This document shows positions 7,451 to 16,053 of a stretch of 36,086 nt of DNA, one piece after another. Where the stretch lies: positions 1 through 36,086 of the forward strand of contig CALDSK010000292.1 of assembly GCA_937911865.1 (NCBI GenBank), read 5' to 3'. The position numbers and the translations under genes are program-made. The stretch comes from an uncultured Synechococcus sp. GTDB lineage: Bacteria; Cyanobacteriota; Cyanobacteriia; Phormidesmidales; Phormidesmidaceae. The notes below the pieces were generated by a model that was given only the letters and a program-made list of their open reading frames with translations, was not told where the DNA came from and did not search any database. Within the stretch, counting starts at the first letter, position 1; every line of letters begins with the position of its first letter.

Positions 7451-7882
7451 TTAGGTATGACCGCTATCGATGTCTGTTTGAATTCTGCTGAGGTGGATAT
7501 GGTCAGCCAGCTTACGTAGAAGTTGGGGAACGTCTAGCGCCATGTTGTCTGCATATTCGACCAAATGACTGTCTTCAATCTGTTGTTGATTTTGTAACAA
7601 CAGATCGTGCATTTCCCAAAACTTGTTCTGAGCGGCGGCAGCTTCGGCGCTTTCAGCAATTTGCAGCGATCACGCTCTCAGCGGAAAATGACGAAACACA
7701 AAACAAAACTGATCGGCAAGCTGCTGTTGAATCGCTTTGACAAGTTCATTTGCCCGTTGGCACTGAGGACATTGGTAGTCCTCATATTCCATCAGCACTA
7801 GCGAGCTTTGGGGTGACCCTTGTAGGTGATCGTGCTCGTTGAGTGGGGGGATGACCTGGCTGATTTCGCTGTGAAAAGACAC
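7451..7882 (-). pseudogene. Broken DsbA-like thioredoxin-fold gene
   Basis: Reading from the ATG at 7882 gives a DsbA-like start (VLMEYEDYQCPQC with the CxxC pair at Cys38 and Cys41, then FVFRHFPLRA). An in-frame TGA at 7672-7670 interrupts it after 70 residues. The same frame resumes at once with IAESAEAAAAQNKFWEMHD and runs to a TAA at 7453-7451, which is typical middle sequence of the Thioredoxin_4/DsbA family. The segment expected around the stop (an HP..Q motif) is missing or altered. The cis-Pro loop (GTPTFFING) and the C-terminal helix are absent. The TGA is not at the CxxC and no selenocysteine machinery is expected, so this is a relic and not a recoded gene. An intact copy would be an extracytoplasmic or cytoplasmic disulfide oxidoreductase. 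Confidence 0.75.
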
Positions 7883-7906
7883 AAACTGTACCGGCTTTAG
7901 AATGCG

Positions 7907-7921
7907 TTTACAGTACGTAAA
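7907..7921. promoter_or_regulatory. Short inverted repeat before the DsbA relic
   Basis: TTTAC-AGTAC-GTAAA is a perfect inverted repeat with five-base arms, 25 bases upstream of the broken DsbA start. It may be an old operator. It is short enough to be chance. Confidence 0.25.
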
Positions 7922-8002
7922 AGCTCGCTAGCTTACACTGGTCGGCTATTCAGCCTTTAGCTGTATTAATGTCCAGGTAACGCTCTGTTTGTGAGGTTAT
8001 GG

Positions 8003-8629
8003 TCAGCGCTCTAGCTGGGCAAAACCGCGCTTTAGCGCTTGAATAACGGCCTGAGTGCGATCGCTCACCCCAAGCTTGCCAAAAATATTGCCGAGGTGAA
8101 ATTTGACCGTTCGCTCCGAAATTGAAAGGGTTGCGCTAATTTCAGTATTGTGTCGCCCCATTGCCAAAAGCTGTAGCACCTGTCGTTCTCTTTCGGTCAA
8201 GGTTTCGCTATTTAGCCGCTCTGCGAGCTTGGCGGCAACGGCTAGGGGAATGTACTTTTTCCCTTTCTGCACCAGTCGAATTGCTTCGATTAGCTCTTCG
8301 GCGGTCATATCTTTGAGCAGGTAGCCCTGGGCACCGGCCTGTAGACCCCGGTAAATATCGACATCGCCGTCGTAGGTGGTCAAAATAATGATGCGAGCGG
8401 TGGCGAATTCTGAGCGAATTTGAGTGATTGCATCAGCGCCATCCAGCTTTGGCATGCGTAAATCCATCAGGGCGATATCGGGCTGGTGCTGGCGGAATAG
8501 CTCAACTGCTGCCTGACCGTCGCGAGCCTGCGCAACCACACTCATATCAACCTCATCTTGAAGGATGGAGGCTAATCCTTGGCTAACCACAGCATGGTCT
8601 TCGGCGATGAGAATCTTGATCAAACTCAT
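8003..8629 (-). CDS. NarL/FixJ-family response regulator
   Basis: This is a two-component response regulator of 208 aa. The receiver domain (1-120) has the acidic pair Glu10/Asp11, the phospho-acceptor Asp56 in LMDLRMPKLDG, the conserved Thr in ILTTYDGD and the Lys in YLLKDMTAEE. The C-terminal LuxR-type helix-turn-helix (about 145-205) contains LTERERQVLQLLAMG and ISERTVKFHLGNIFGKLGVSDRTQA. It is expected to act as a DNA-binding transcription factor after phosphorylation. Its start overlaps the stop of the upstream histidine kinase by four bases (ATGA), so the two are translationally coupled and should be cognate partners. The target genes are unknown. Confidence 0.96.
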   Translation of the reverse strand: MSLIKILIAEDHAVVSQGLASILQDEVDMSVVAQARDGQAAVELFRQHQPDIALMDLRMPKLDGADAITQIRSEFATARIIILTTYDGDVDIYRGLQAGAQGYLLKDMTAEELIEAIRLVQKGKKYIPLAVAAKLAERLNSETLTERERQVLQLLAMGRHNTEISATLSISERTVKFHLGNIFGKLGVSDRTQAVIQALKRGFAQLER

Positions 8630-10521
8630 TCAACCACTTCCATTGGCACAATAATCGTAACGGTTGTTCCTCGGCCCATCTCGCTAGTTAGCCCAAACTC
8701 ACCCTCGACAAACTGTGCTCTCTCTTTCATACTCAAAAGCCCAAAGCCATTTGTTACGTTCAGCTTGGTGTCGAAGCCACAACCATCGTCACTGATTTGC
8801 AGACAAAGCTGATCAGGTGCAAACCGCAGTTGCAGAATAACTGATTTTGGAGCTGCGTGGCGTAAAGCATTGGTCACGGCCTCTTGAGCGATCCGCAATA
8901 AATTGTCTTCAACGTCGCCAGAGATCGGGGAGGCGGTGCCGTCAATCTCCACCCGAATATGAACCTCGCCGTCGCTGACCATCTGCTGCGCTAGCTGCTG
9001 AAGTGCTGCGGGCAAATCGTTCGATTCTAACGACTCGGGACGCAGAGCGCGAGCCGAGCGGCGAGCGTCGTTAAGACCGGATTGTGCCAGGTTGCGGGCA
9101 CGGGCGATGTGGTCTTGAGCGATCGCCCGCTGACCGTTGCCAATTTTGCGTTTAGTGGCTTCCAGCTGAATGAGTACGCCTGTAAACACTTGGGCTAGCA
9201 CATCGTGAATGTCGCGGGCAAATCGGTTCCGTTCGCGAATGAGCGCAGTTTCGGCCTGCAAGCGTTCTTCGACGAGGACTTTTTGGGTTCGGTCGCGCTG
9301 AATCGCACTGCCAATACAGGCTGCCGCTGTTTTCAAGACCGCTAGCTCAGCTTGACTGCGGTGAGTGGCTTCGCGACAGTCATCAATCCCTAACACCCCC
9401 AAAAACTGATCCTCTACAAAAATGGGGACTGTGTGGAGTGCCTTCACGCCAACGGCAACCTGACCACTGCGGAAAGGTTCAGACAGCTCTTCTGTGAGAT
9501 AGCTTACACTTTCACCCTTTAAGCCACGCTCAAGTAAGACCTCCATTCCGTCGAAGGTGCCTTTGTTGAAACTGGGATTCAGGAGCTGAGAGTCTGCATA
9601 AGACGAATGCCACTCATGTATCGCTGCCCAACCGACTAAGGAAAAGTTGGAGGTAGCATCGAAGGGTTCGATTTCAATAACTGTGACCCGATCTGTATCC
9701 AAACTTTCGCCGATGATCTGCAGCGCAGTATTGACGCCATCGTCTAGGCACTCGGTAGTCAGCAGGGCGTTAGCTGCGGTAGCAGTGACTTCTAGGATGC
9801 GATCACGCCCCTGCAATACTCGGTTATGTTCGGCAAGCTCAGCCGCCCGCTGTTGAATAGCCTGCTCCCGCTCTTGCTGAACTTGGTCACGCTCAATGGC
9901 AGCGGCAATGCTGTCGGCAGCCACCTGCAGAATGGCAATTTCGGCTTCGTCGTAGAGGCGCGATTCAGTACAGTTATCAAAACCAATGAAGCCCCAAACC
10001 TGCTGATTGACAAAGATAGGAACGAACGACTCAACAGTATTGCCCTGACTCGCAAGCAGGCTACGCTCTGGCTCTGGTAAATCGCTAACCAAACAATTGA
10101 CGACTTCACCCTGAAGCAGCTTGGCGTTAATATTGGGCGCATCTTCCCGAAGATAAAGCCGATCAGCATGAGGACTGAATGTTTCCGAAGGCAATATTCC
10201 TGACGCACGCCATTCCCACTCAGGTCGAATGCTCACGGCCTCGGCACCTGAAATCGGATGGATGACATTCTCACCAATGCCGCAGCGATCGCACTCCACG
10301 GCGTCTCCTAGCAGTCTCACCACATCTGACAATACAGCAGTATAATCAGGCGACCTAAGCAGCAAATTCGCCACCCGTGCCACGGTAGTTAGTAACTGTG
10401 CGTGCTCCTGGTCTGCTTCCTTCTTAAACTCAGATGCTCGCAGTCGCTGATTGTCTGCCTCTAGCTCAGCAACGCGAGCCTGGAGTGCACGGATTTGGGC
10501 AGGGCTGAGCTGAGATGACAT
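8626..10521 (-). CDS. Double-GAF sensor histidine kinase (HisKA_3)
   Basis: This is the sensor of the adjacent NarL-type regulator, 631 aa. An N-terminal coiled coil (about 8-40) is followed by two GAF domains (about 50-215 and 245-410). Each contains the characteristic VPIFV...WGFIGFDNC or VPIFVEDQFLGVLGIDDC segment. Then come a HisKA_3 domain with FARDIHDVLAQVFTGVLIQLE (phospho-acceptor His439) and a HATPase_c domain (about 535-628) with NALRHA, DDGCGFD and GFGLLSMKER. It has no membrane helix. GAF-sensed signals in cyanobacteria include redox, nitric oxide, cyclic nucleotides and light; which applies here cannot be told. A 21-base tandem repeat lies upstream of the ATG at 10521. Transcription should run through into the regulator gene. 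Confidence 0.95.
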   Translation of the reverse strand: MSSQLSPAQIRALQARVAELEADNQRLRASEFKKEADQEHAQLLTTVARVANLLLRSPDYTAVLSDVVRLLGDAVECDRCGIGENVIHPISGAEAVSIRPEWEWRASGILPSETFSPHADRLYLREDAPNINAKLLQGEVVNCLVSDLPEPERSLLASQGNTVESFVPIFVNQQVWGFIGFDNCTESRLYDEAEIAILQVAADSIAAAIERDQVQQEREQAIQQRAAELAEHNRVLQGRDRILEVTATAANALLTTECLDDGVNTALQIIGESLDTDRVTVIEIEPFDATSNFSLVGWAAIHEWHSSYADSQLLNPSFNKGTFDGMEVLLERGLKGESVSYLTEELSEPFRSGQVAVGVKALHTVPIFVEDQFLGVLGIDDCREATHRSQAELAVLKTAAACIGSAIQRDRTQKVLVEERLQAETALIRERNRFARDIHDVLAQVFTGVLIQLEATKRKIGNGQRAIAQDHIARARNLAQSGLNDARRSARALRPESLESNDLPAALQQLAQQMVSDGEVHIRVEIDGTASPISGDVEDNLLRIAQEAVTNALRHAAPKSVILQLRFAPDQLCLQISDDGCGFDTKLNVTNGFGLLSMKERAQFVEGEFGLTSEMGRGTTVTIIVPMEVVE

Positions 10522-10536
10522 GGCGTAGCTTACAAC

Positions 10537-10578
10537 TTGGCATTCTCAATATAGCCATTGGCATTCTCAATATAGCCA
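10537..10578 (-). repeat. Exact 21-bp tandem duplication in the kinase promoter region
   Basis: Two exact, adjacent copies of a 21-base unit that starts TTGGCATTCTC and ends ATATAGCCA (10537-10557 and 10558-10578). They lie 16 bases upstream of the kinase ATG at 10521, in the leader or promoter. Two helical turns separate the copies, which would place a bound protein on the same DNA face. A replication-slippage duplication is equally possible. Confidence 0.85.
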
Positions 10579-11040
10579 CCGATGAACTAACTATCTGTTT
10601 CGACAAGTCAGGTGTTTCAGCTGACTTTGTGGTCTATTGTTTATTCAACTGGTGGAGAGACAACAGACAGGACTAGCGTGAGATTACCACTTTAGCGATT
10701 AGTCTTGATAGCGGCGGCATGCCCCGCTCTAACCGCACACAATTCACCAAATGCTTATTATCAAACGCTTAGTCCTTTTGCCCAAAACAGTGGCCCAACA
10801 CTCCTTGAGTCATCATGTAATGGCTTTTGCTTAGCGATTGTCAAAGCTATTATGTAGCCAGTGTCCTGAGCAACGCTTCAAAAGCTATAGACGCACACCA
10901 GAGTGACACTCTATAGATATTAGGAAATCTCAGAGGTTAGCCAGAAAAAGTTATTAAATTCTCTTGTATTCTTAGCAGTAGCAAAAATCAGCGACTTCAA
11001 TGGTATTACTCTAAAGTTTGCTCATGCTTAAAAGTAGTTG

Positions 11041-11062
11041 CTCACTAAAGCTGTTTAGTGAG
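11041..11062 (-). terminator. Hairpin downstream of the MNT gene
   Basis: CTCACTAAA (11041-11049) and TTTAGTGAG (11054-11062) are perfect nine-base arms around GCTG. On the minus strand the hairpin comes 58 bases after the MNT stop and is followed by a weak T-rich tract (CTACTTTT). It is a possible factor-independent terminator; the low GC of the stem weakens the call. Confidence 0.4.
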
Positions 11063-11123
11063 TTGAATGAACTCTTCTGCACGAGCGATTGTTTCAAATT
11101 AGTAATGCTTGCTCTTCGCTCAT
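11045..11123 (-). pseudogene. Possible relic of a HEPN-like partner of the MNT gene
   Basis: The MNT stop codon overlaps an ATG by four bases (ATGA, 11123-11120), the usual coupling in MNT/HEPN toxin-antitoxin pairs. This frame reads MSEEQALLI and stops at once (TGA, 11096-11094). A shifted frame starting at 11095 continues with ETIARAEEFIQLTKQL before a TAG. Joined, they would resemble the first helix of a small helical HEPN-type protein followed by early truncation. The resemblance is weak and the span short, so this is a suggestion only. Confidence 0.25.
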
Positions 11124-11443
11124 ACAGCGATGCCTTCTCTATGAATATTTATCAGTAAAGGGCTTTGCCGTGTTTTCCATTCTTGGGATTCTGTCCACAA
11201 ACAGGACAGTAAGACATCGTACTCAAGGCAAAGGTCAGCGATAAAGTCATTGAGTCGCTCGCTCTCATACGGAACATCTAGCGGTCCTGCTACTACAATA
11301 AGGACGTCAATATCAGAGTTGCCATTAGCTTCTTTCCTAGCTTGAGAACCGAACAGTACAAGGGAAACCAGCCTATTCTTGTAGACGAACTTCAAGTGCT
11401 TTTGTAATTTTCCCAAGATTTCTTGTAGTTTTGGATGAGTCAT
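11120..11443 (-). CDS. MNT-family nucleotidyltransferase-domain protein
   Basis: This is a small (107 aa) minimal nucleotidyltransferase. The signature is VSLVLFGSQARKEANGNSDIDVLIVV, containing the GS motif and the metal-binding DxD (SDIDVLIV), at about residues 27-52. A third acidic position may lie in YDVLLSCLW. Proteins of this type are usually the antitoxin (MntA-like) of HEPN/MNT modules, where they AMPylate and block a HEPN ribonuclease. Here no intact HEPN gene is adjacent, only a possible relic just downstream. The gene is otherwise isolated on the minus strand, with no clear operon partner. It could be a solitary remnant or act on a partner elsewhere. Confidence 0.88.
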   Translation of the reverse strand: MTHPKLQEILGKLQKHLKFVYKNRLVSLVLFGSQARKEANGNSDIDVLIVVAGPLDVPYESERLNDFIADLCLEYDVLLSCLWTESQEWKTRQSPLLINIHREGIAV

Positions 11444-11656
11444 AGGAGTCGCTTAGTTTAACTAGCGCTACTCAGGAAAACTGTACTGTCGCCGATATCT
11501 TGTTCGAATGGCAGTTCTCTTTAATGCATAGTTTAACGAAGTAAGCACTTATCGATACCTAAAATATCGTCTACTTTGTTGTCACGAACTTTCAGCTGTC
11601 CACTGGCTATACTGACTACTTCACCTATAGATGGTCTACGCGCTGTCCTACTATCT

Positions 11657-12484
11657 TTATATTCTTGCTGCCACCCGCAGAATCTGCCCGGCCAAGATCG
11701 CCGCTCCAAATCCGTTGTCTATATTCACTACGCCAATTCCTGCCGCGCAGCTATTTAGCATTGTCAATAGTGGCGCTAACCCCTGAAAGCTGGCTCCGTA
11801 TCCTACATTTGTCGGCACCGCAATCACCGGACAGCTCGCTAGCCCAGCGACCACACTCGGCAGCGCACCCTCCATCCCCGCTGCCACAATCAGCACATCC
11901 GACTGGTCAATCACATGCTGATTGCTCAGAAGCCGATGAATGCCTGCGACGCCAACATCCCACAGCCTAGTTACGTTAAACCCACACAGCTCTGCGGTGA
12001 CGGCCGCCTCCTCAGCTACGGGCAGATCTGCTGTTCCTGCCGTTAAGATGCTGAGCCTTCCTGGGTGCATGGGCTGAGCGTTTTTCTGCACGATGGCGCA
12101 AATTCTGGCTAGCTCAAAATAAGTCGCCTGTGGCAGCATTTCCTGAATGGCTTCGCTCTTTTTTGCCTCTACCCGCGTTGCCATAATGACAGCGCACTGC
12201 TGTTCCATCGCTCGCATAATTGCAACAATCTGTGCTGCTGATTTATCTTGTCCCCATATCACCTCTGGAAAGCCTGTGCGCTTTGTTCGATCGTGGTCAA
12301 TTTTGGCAAAGCTGCCGACGGACTCATAGCGCTGCGTTTTGGGCGTTTGCGTTTCAGATTGCAGCTGCTGAGCGGCCTGCTCTGGGCTAACAGCGCCACT
12401 AGCAACGGCTTCGAGCAGGTTACGGACGGTATCAGAAGAATTTGCGTCAGGCAGAGTCACAGATAAATCGCTAGCTAAGAGCAA
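11657..12484 (-). CDS. larB: Nickel-pincer cofactor biosynthesis protein LarB
   Basis: This 275-aa protein matches LarB, a PurE-like (AIR carboxylase-related) enzyme. LarB carboxylates the pyridinium ring of nicotinic acid adenine dinucleotide and hydrolyses the phosphoanhydride, the first step to the nickel-pincer nucleotide of lactate racemase and related enzymes. Visible family features are the N-terminal helical region (residues 1-60), TGFPEVIWGQDKSAAQI, the PurE-like core with LSILTAGTADLPVAEEAA, and the C-terminal ALPSVVAGL...VIAVPTNVGYGASFQGLAPLL..MLNSCAAGIGVVNIDNGFGAA. It is cytoplasmic. Neither larC nor larE lies in this window. The gene is divergent from the LpxB-like gene with only 58 bases between starts, so the promoters overlap. 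Older annotation of such proteins as AIR carboxylase is misleading. Confidence 0.93.
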   Translation of the reverse strand: MLLASDLSVTLPDANSSDTVRNLLEAVASGAVSPEQAAQQLQSETQTPKTQRYESVGSFAKIDHDRTKRTGFPEVIWGQDKSAAQIVAIMRAMEQQCAVIMATRVEAKKSEAIQEMLPQATYFELARICAIVQKNAQPMHPGRLSILTAGTADLPVAEEAAVTAELCGFNVTRLWDVGVAGIHRLLSNQHVIDQSDVLIVAAGMEGALPSVVAGLASCPVIAVPTNVGYGASFQGLAPLLTMLNSCAAGIGVVNIDNGFGAAILAGQILRVAARI

Positions 12485-12542
12485 AACAACTGTAATAGGC
12501 TAACGTGTCTAAGAGGTTTTAATCACGAATTTGGCAGGTGCT

Positions 12543-13862
12543 ATGCCTACTGTTTCTACTCCGGCTGATGCGGCGATGGTTAGCGCGATCGCACCTCCTG
12601 TTGATATCGTTATCCTCGCCAACGGTCCTGGCGAAGTCGCTACCTGGGTCAAACCCGTCGTTCGTGCCCTCCATACCAAAGCGCCGCATCACCGCATTTC
12701 TGTTATGCTCTCGCCTTGCCCTCACGCGTCTGGTAAAGAGCCTTTAATTCTAAAGGGCTATCCTGAAGTCAGCCGCGTGCAAAGCGCTGCTCACTTCTTT
12801 CCTTTTGTGCTGACGGGTAAAACTGCCGATGGTTGGGACTGGCATCCCAAAGGCGTTGTCGTTTTTCTAGGCGGTGACCAGCTCTACACGGTGATGGTGG
12901 CTAAGCGATTGGGCTACCGCACGGTTACCTATGCCGAGTGGGATGCTCGCTGGCCCAGCTTGATTGATCGCTTTGGAGTAATGCAGTCTAGCCTGCGTGA
13001 AAAAGCGCCGGAAGCCCACCAGGAAAAGTTTACGGTGGTGGGCGATTTGATGGCCGATGTGCAGGCGATCGCCTCGCGCGCAGAAATTACCGATCGGATT
13101 GGCTGTGCTTCAGATGCAGAGATGATTGGGCTGCTGCCGGGCTCTAAACCAGCCAAGCTGGAACCGGGCGTACCGCTTTTGATTGCGATCGCACACTTAC
13201 TCCACACCCACAGACCGAGTGCCCGATATATTGTCGGCGTTGCACCCAACCTCACCCTTGCTGAACTTACTGCCTATACAGATCCTGCTATCAACTCCGC
13301 GATGGAGCTGTTTGAAGCGCCTGTTGCTACCCTGCACGAACCCGACAACGCTCTGCCTTATTGGCAATTAAGCGAGGGTCCCAAAATCTACCTTTGGCAG
13401 CGGTTTCCCGCGCTAGATTTGTTTTCGCAGTGCCAGCTTTGCCTGACTACCGTGGGCGCAAATACAGCTCAGCTGGGGGCACTGTCCACGCCGATGATTG
13501 TGTTGCTAGCTACGCAAAGGCTGGGGCTTTTGCATTTGGCTGATGGCTGGCCGGGGTTGGTCGCTAGGTTGCCGGGCGTGGGTGCGATCGCCCGCAAGGT
13601 CATCAACCCCATCATCGTCAACACGCTTAAAAAATCTGGCAAAAAGTTTGCCTGGCCAAATATCTGGGCCAAGCGCGAGGTGGTTCCAGAACTGTTCGGC
13701 CCTATCACCGCTTCCGAAGTTGCTGAGCTTGCTTTAGATTACTTAGAGCATCCTGAAAAGCTAGAACATATGCGCACTACTCTCCGCACCCTCAGAGGCC
13801 CTGCTGGAGCCGCTGAAAAAATGGCTGATCTCGTCTTAGAAACTGTCGATTATCCTAAATAG
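12543..13862 (+). CDS. LpxB-like (lipid-A-disaccharide synthase-related) protein
   Basis: The protein has about 440 residues and a GT-B-like fold related to lipid-A-disaccharide synthase. The N-terminus has VDIVILANGPGEVATWVKPVVRAL, the LpxB-type GE..G start. Later segments are MGLLPGSKPAKL (LpxB-type PGSR-like loop), LPYWQLSEGPKIYLW and CLTTVGANTAQLGALSTPMIVLLATQRL (the donor-binding S/TG.A..E-like region with changes). Cyanobacteria commonly carry such a protein although many lack a full lipid A pathway, so the true substrate is uncertain. The ATG at 12543 is chosen; a TTG at 12531 would add four residues, and a downstream Met near residue 16 is also possible. The protein is probably a peripheral membrane enzyme of the cytoplasm. 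It is divergent from larB. Confidence 0.85.
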   Translation: MPTVSTPADAAMVSAIAPPVDIVILANGPGEVATWVKPVVRALHTKAPHHRISVMLSPCPHASGKEPLILKGYPEVSRVQSAAHFFPFVLTGKTADGWDWHPKGVVVFLGGDQLYTVMVAKRLGYRTVTYAEWDARWPSLIDRFGVMQSSLREKAPEAHQEKFTVVGDLMADVQAIASRAEITDRIGCASDAEMIGLLPGSKPAKLEPGVPLLIAIAHLLHTHRPSARYIVGVAPNLTLAELTAYTDPAINSAMELFEAPVATLHEPDNALPYWQLSEGPKIYLWQRFPALDLFSQCQLCLTTVGANTAQLGALSTPMIVLLATQRLGLLHLADGWPGLVARLPGVGAIARKVINPIIVNTLKKSGKKFAWPNIWAKREVVPELFGPITASEVAELALDYLEHPEKLEHMRTTLRTLRGPAGAAEKMADLVLETVDYPK

Positions 13863-13934
13863 TGATTGCTCAGGTATCGCTGTACGCATCCTTTGGCCTT
13901 TTCCTAGCGTAGATAAAACCTACCGACCTTACCC

Positions 13935-15992
13935 ATGCCTCTCTCCTATCCCTCCACTCGCAAAGTTGACCAAACCGATACCTATCACGGCGTCGAAATT
14001 GCCGATCCCTACCGCTGGCTTGAAGATCCCAATACGCCAGAAACAGCCGACTGGGTCGCTGCACAAAACGAGGTTACTTTTGACTATCTCAATGCATTGC
14101 CTGGGCGCGATCGGCTAAACGCTCGCCTCACCGAACTGTGGAACTACGAGCGCTACGGCATTCCCTTCAAAAAAGCTAACCGCTACTTTTACTACAAGAA
14201 CAACGGTTTACAAAATCAATCTGTTCTTTACACGCTGCCTACGCTCGACGCAGAGCCCACCGTTCTGCTCGATCCAAACGCTTTTTCGGAAGATGGAACG
14301 GTTGCGCTCTCTGGGACTGCGATTAGCGAAGATGCCAGGTACATCGCCTATGGCCTGTCTACAGCCGGTTCAGACTGGGTCGAGTGGCACGTTCGCAACA
14401 TTGAAACTGGTGAAGATACTGAGGATATTGTCAAGTGGGTGAAATTTTCGGGTGCCTCTTGGACTCACGATAACCAGGGCTTTTTCTACAGCCGCTACGA
14501 CGAGCCCAACGAACAGAGCAAGCTAGAAGACGTCAATTACTATCAAAAGCTTTACTATCACCGTCTCGGCACTGCGCAGTCTGAAGATACTTTGATCTAT
14601 GAGCGCCCCGATCAAAAAGAGTGGGGCTTTGCTGGCGGCGTTACAGAAGATGGACGCTATCTGATTATTTCTGTTTGGCGAGGGACTGAACCTAAAAATC
14701 TACTGTTTTACAAAGATCTAGAAGATTCAGCCGCTGAAGTGGTTGAACTTATCTCTGACTTTGAAGCGCAGTATAGTCTGATTGATAATCAGGGCACTAT
14801 TTTCTGGTTTCAGACTGACTTAGATGCCCCCAAGGGCAGGGTGATTGCTATCGACATTGCTCAGCCTGAGCAAGAGCACTGGCAGACCTTGATTCCTGAA
14901 AGGGAAGAAACGCTAGAATCCGTGGGCGTTCTCAATGAACAGTTTGTTGCTGACTATCTAAAGGACGCCTACACCCAAATCAAGATCTTCGATCTCTCTG
15001 GCGCACCCGTTCGAGAGGTTGAGCTGCCTGGAATCGGTTCAGCTGGCGGCTTCAACGGTAAGCGTAGCGACACAGAAACCTTTTACAGTTTTACTAGCTA
15101 TACCGTGCCTAGCCGCATCTATCGCTACGATATGACAACGGACACAAGCACTCTGTTCCGCGAGCCTACTATTCCCTTTGACCCGGATGCGTATGAGACA
15201 CAGCAGGTCTTTTATCCCAGTAAAGATGGCACTAAAATTCCCATGTTTATTACGGCAAAAAAAGGACTGGCGCTCACTGGTGAAAATCCTGTCTTGCTCT
15301 ATGGCTACGGCGGTTTTAATATTTCTCTTTCACCCGCTTTTTCAGTCAGCAATGTTGTTTGGCTAGAAATGGGCGGCGTTTATGCCGTAGCGAATTTACG
15401 AGGCGGTGGTGAATATGGTGAAGCCTGGCATCAGCAGGGCATTAAGACGAATAAGCAAAATGTTTTTGACGATTTTATTAGTGCGGGTGAGTGGCTAGTA
15501 GAACAGAAGTATACAAAGCCTGAGAAGCTAGCGATCGCAGGTGGCAGCAACGGTGGCCTGCTCGTCGGTGCCTGTATTACTCAGCGGCCCGATTTGTTCG
15601 GCGCAGCCCTACCAGCTGTCGGCGTGCTAGATATGCTGCGCTTCAACAAATTCACCATCGGCTGGGCCTGGGAATCTGATTACGGCTCACCTCAAAACGA
15701 AGAAGAGTTCAAGGCTCTCTATGCTTACTCCCCGCTGCATAACCTCAAATCGGGCACCCAATACCCGCCAACTATGATCACAACCGCCGATCATGATGAC
15801 CGGGTAGTGCCTGCGCACAGCTTTAAGTTCGCAGCGGCGCTTCAATCTGCCCATACGGGAGACAACCCTGTTCTTATTCGGATTGAAACCAAAGCGGGCC
15901 ACGGTGCAGGCAAGCCCACCACAAAGCAGATTGAAGAAGCAACCGATAAGTGGGCGTTCTTAGCCAATGAGCTAGGCGTTGAGATCACATGA
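13935..15992 (+). CDS. Prolyl oligopeptidase (family S9A)
   Basis: This is a cytoplasmic serine peptidase that cleaves short peptides after proline, 685 aa, the usual length for S9A. The start SYPSTRKVDQTDTYHGVEIADPYRWLED is diagnostic. A seven-bladed propeller spans about residues 75-410 and an alpha/beta-hydrolase domain about 430-685. The catalytic Ser538 sits in GGSNGGLL. The Asp lies in DHDDRVVPAHSFKF and the His in ETKAGHGAGKP. All three triad elements are present, so the enzyme should be active. There is no signal peptide. The gene stands 72 bases downstream of the LpxB-like gene on the same strand and may be co-transcribed, though the functions do not appear related. Confidence 0.97.
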   Translation: MPLSYPSTRKVDQTDTYHGVEIADPYRWLEDPNTPETADWVAAQNEVTFDYLNALPGRDRLNARLTELWNYERYGIPFKKANRYFYYKNNGLQNQSVLYTLPTLDAEPTVLLDPNAFSEDGTVALSGTAISEDARYIAYGLSTAGSDWVEWHVRNIETGEDTEDIVKWVKFSGASWTHDNQGFFYSRYDEPNEQSKLEDVNYYQKLYYHRLGTAQSEDTLIYERPDQKEWGFAGGVTEDGRYLIISVWRGTEPKNLLFYKDLEDSAAEVVELISDFEAQYSLIDNQGTIFWFQTDLDAPKGRVIAIDIAQPEQEHWQTLIPEREETLESVGVLNEQFVADYLKDAYTQIKIFDLSGAPVREVELPGIGSAGGFNGKRSDTETFYSFTSYTVPSRIYRYDMTTDTSTLFREPTIPFDPDAYETQQVFYPSKDGTKIPMFITAKKGLALTGENPVLLYGYGGFNISLSPAFSVSNVVWLEMGGVYAVANLRGGGEYGEAWHQQGIKTNKQNVFDDFISAGEWLVEQKYTKPEKLAIAGGSNGGLLVGACITQRPDLFGAALPAVGVLDMLRFNKFTIGWAWESDYGSPQNEEEFKALYAYSPLHNLKSGTQYPPTMITTADHDDRVVPAHSFKFAAALQSAHTGDNPVLIRIETKAGHGAGKPTTKQIEEATDKWAFLANELGVEIT

Positions 15993-16053
15993 CGCTGTTG
16001 AGTCAATAGACGTAGAATGAACAAAACGTATGTACTTTCTTTTGGGCTAGCTC

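Larger units (their letters stand above)
10522..11119. other. Intergenic stretch, mostly without recognisable content
   Basis: About 600 bases between the double-GAF kinase and the MNT gene. It holds a 21-base tandem repeat next to the kinase start (10537-10578), a hairpin (11041-11062) and a possible HEPN-like relic next to the MNT gene. The middle (about 10600-11040) shows no convincing ORF, RNA gene or mobile element. Confidence 0.6.

Noticed and set aside
7670..7672. TGA in the DsbA-like gene as a selenocysteine codon
   Set aside because: The position is not the CxxC active site, the C-terminal part is also missing, and no selenocysteine insertion element or machinery was seen. Gene decay explains it better.
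11665..11970. Plus-strand ORF of 101 codons
   Set aside because: It is antisense to larB, which has strong family features.
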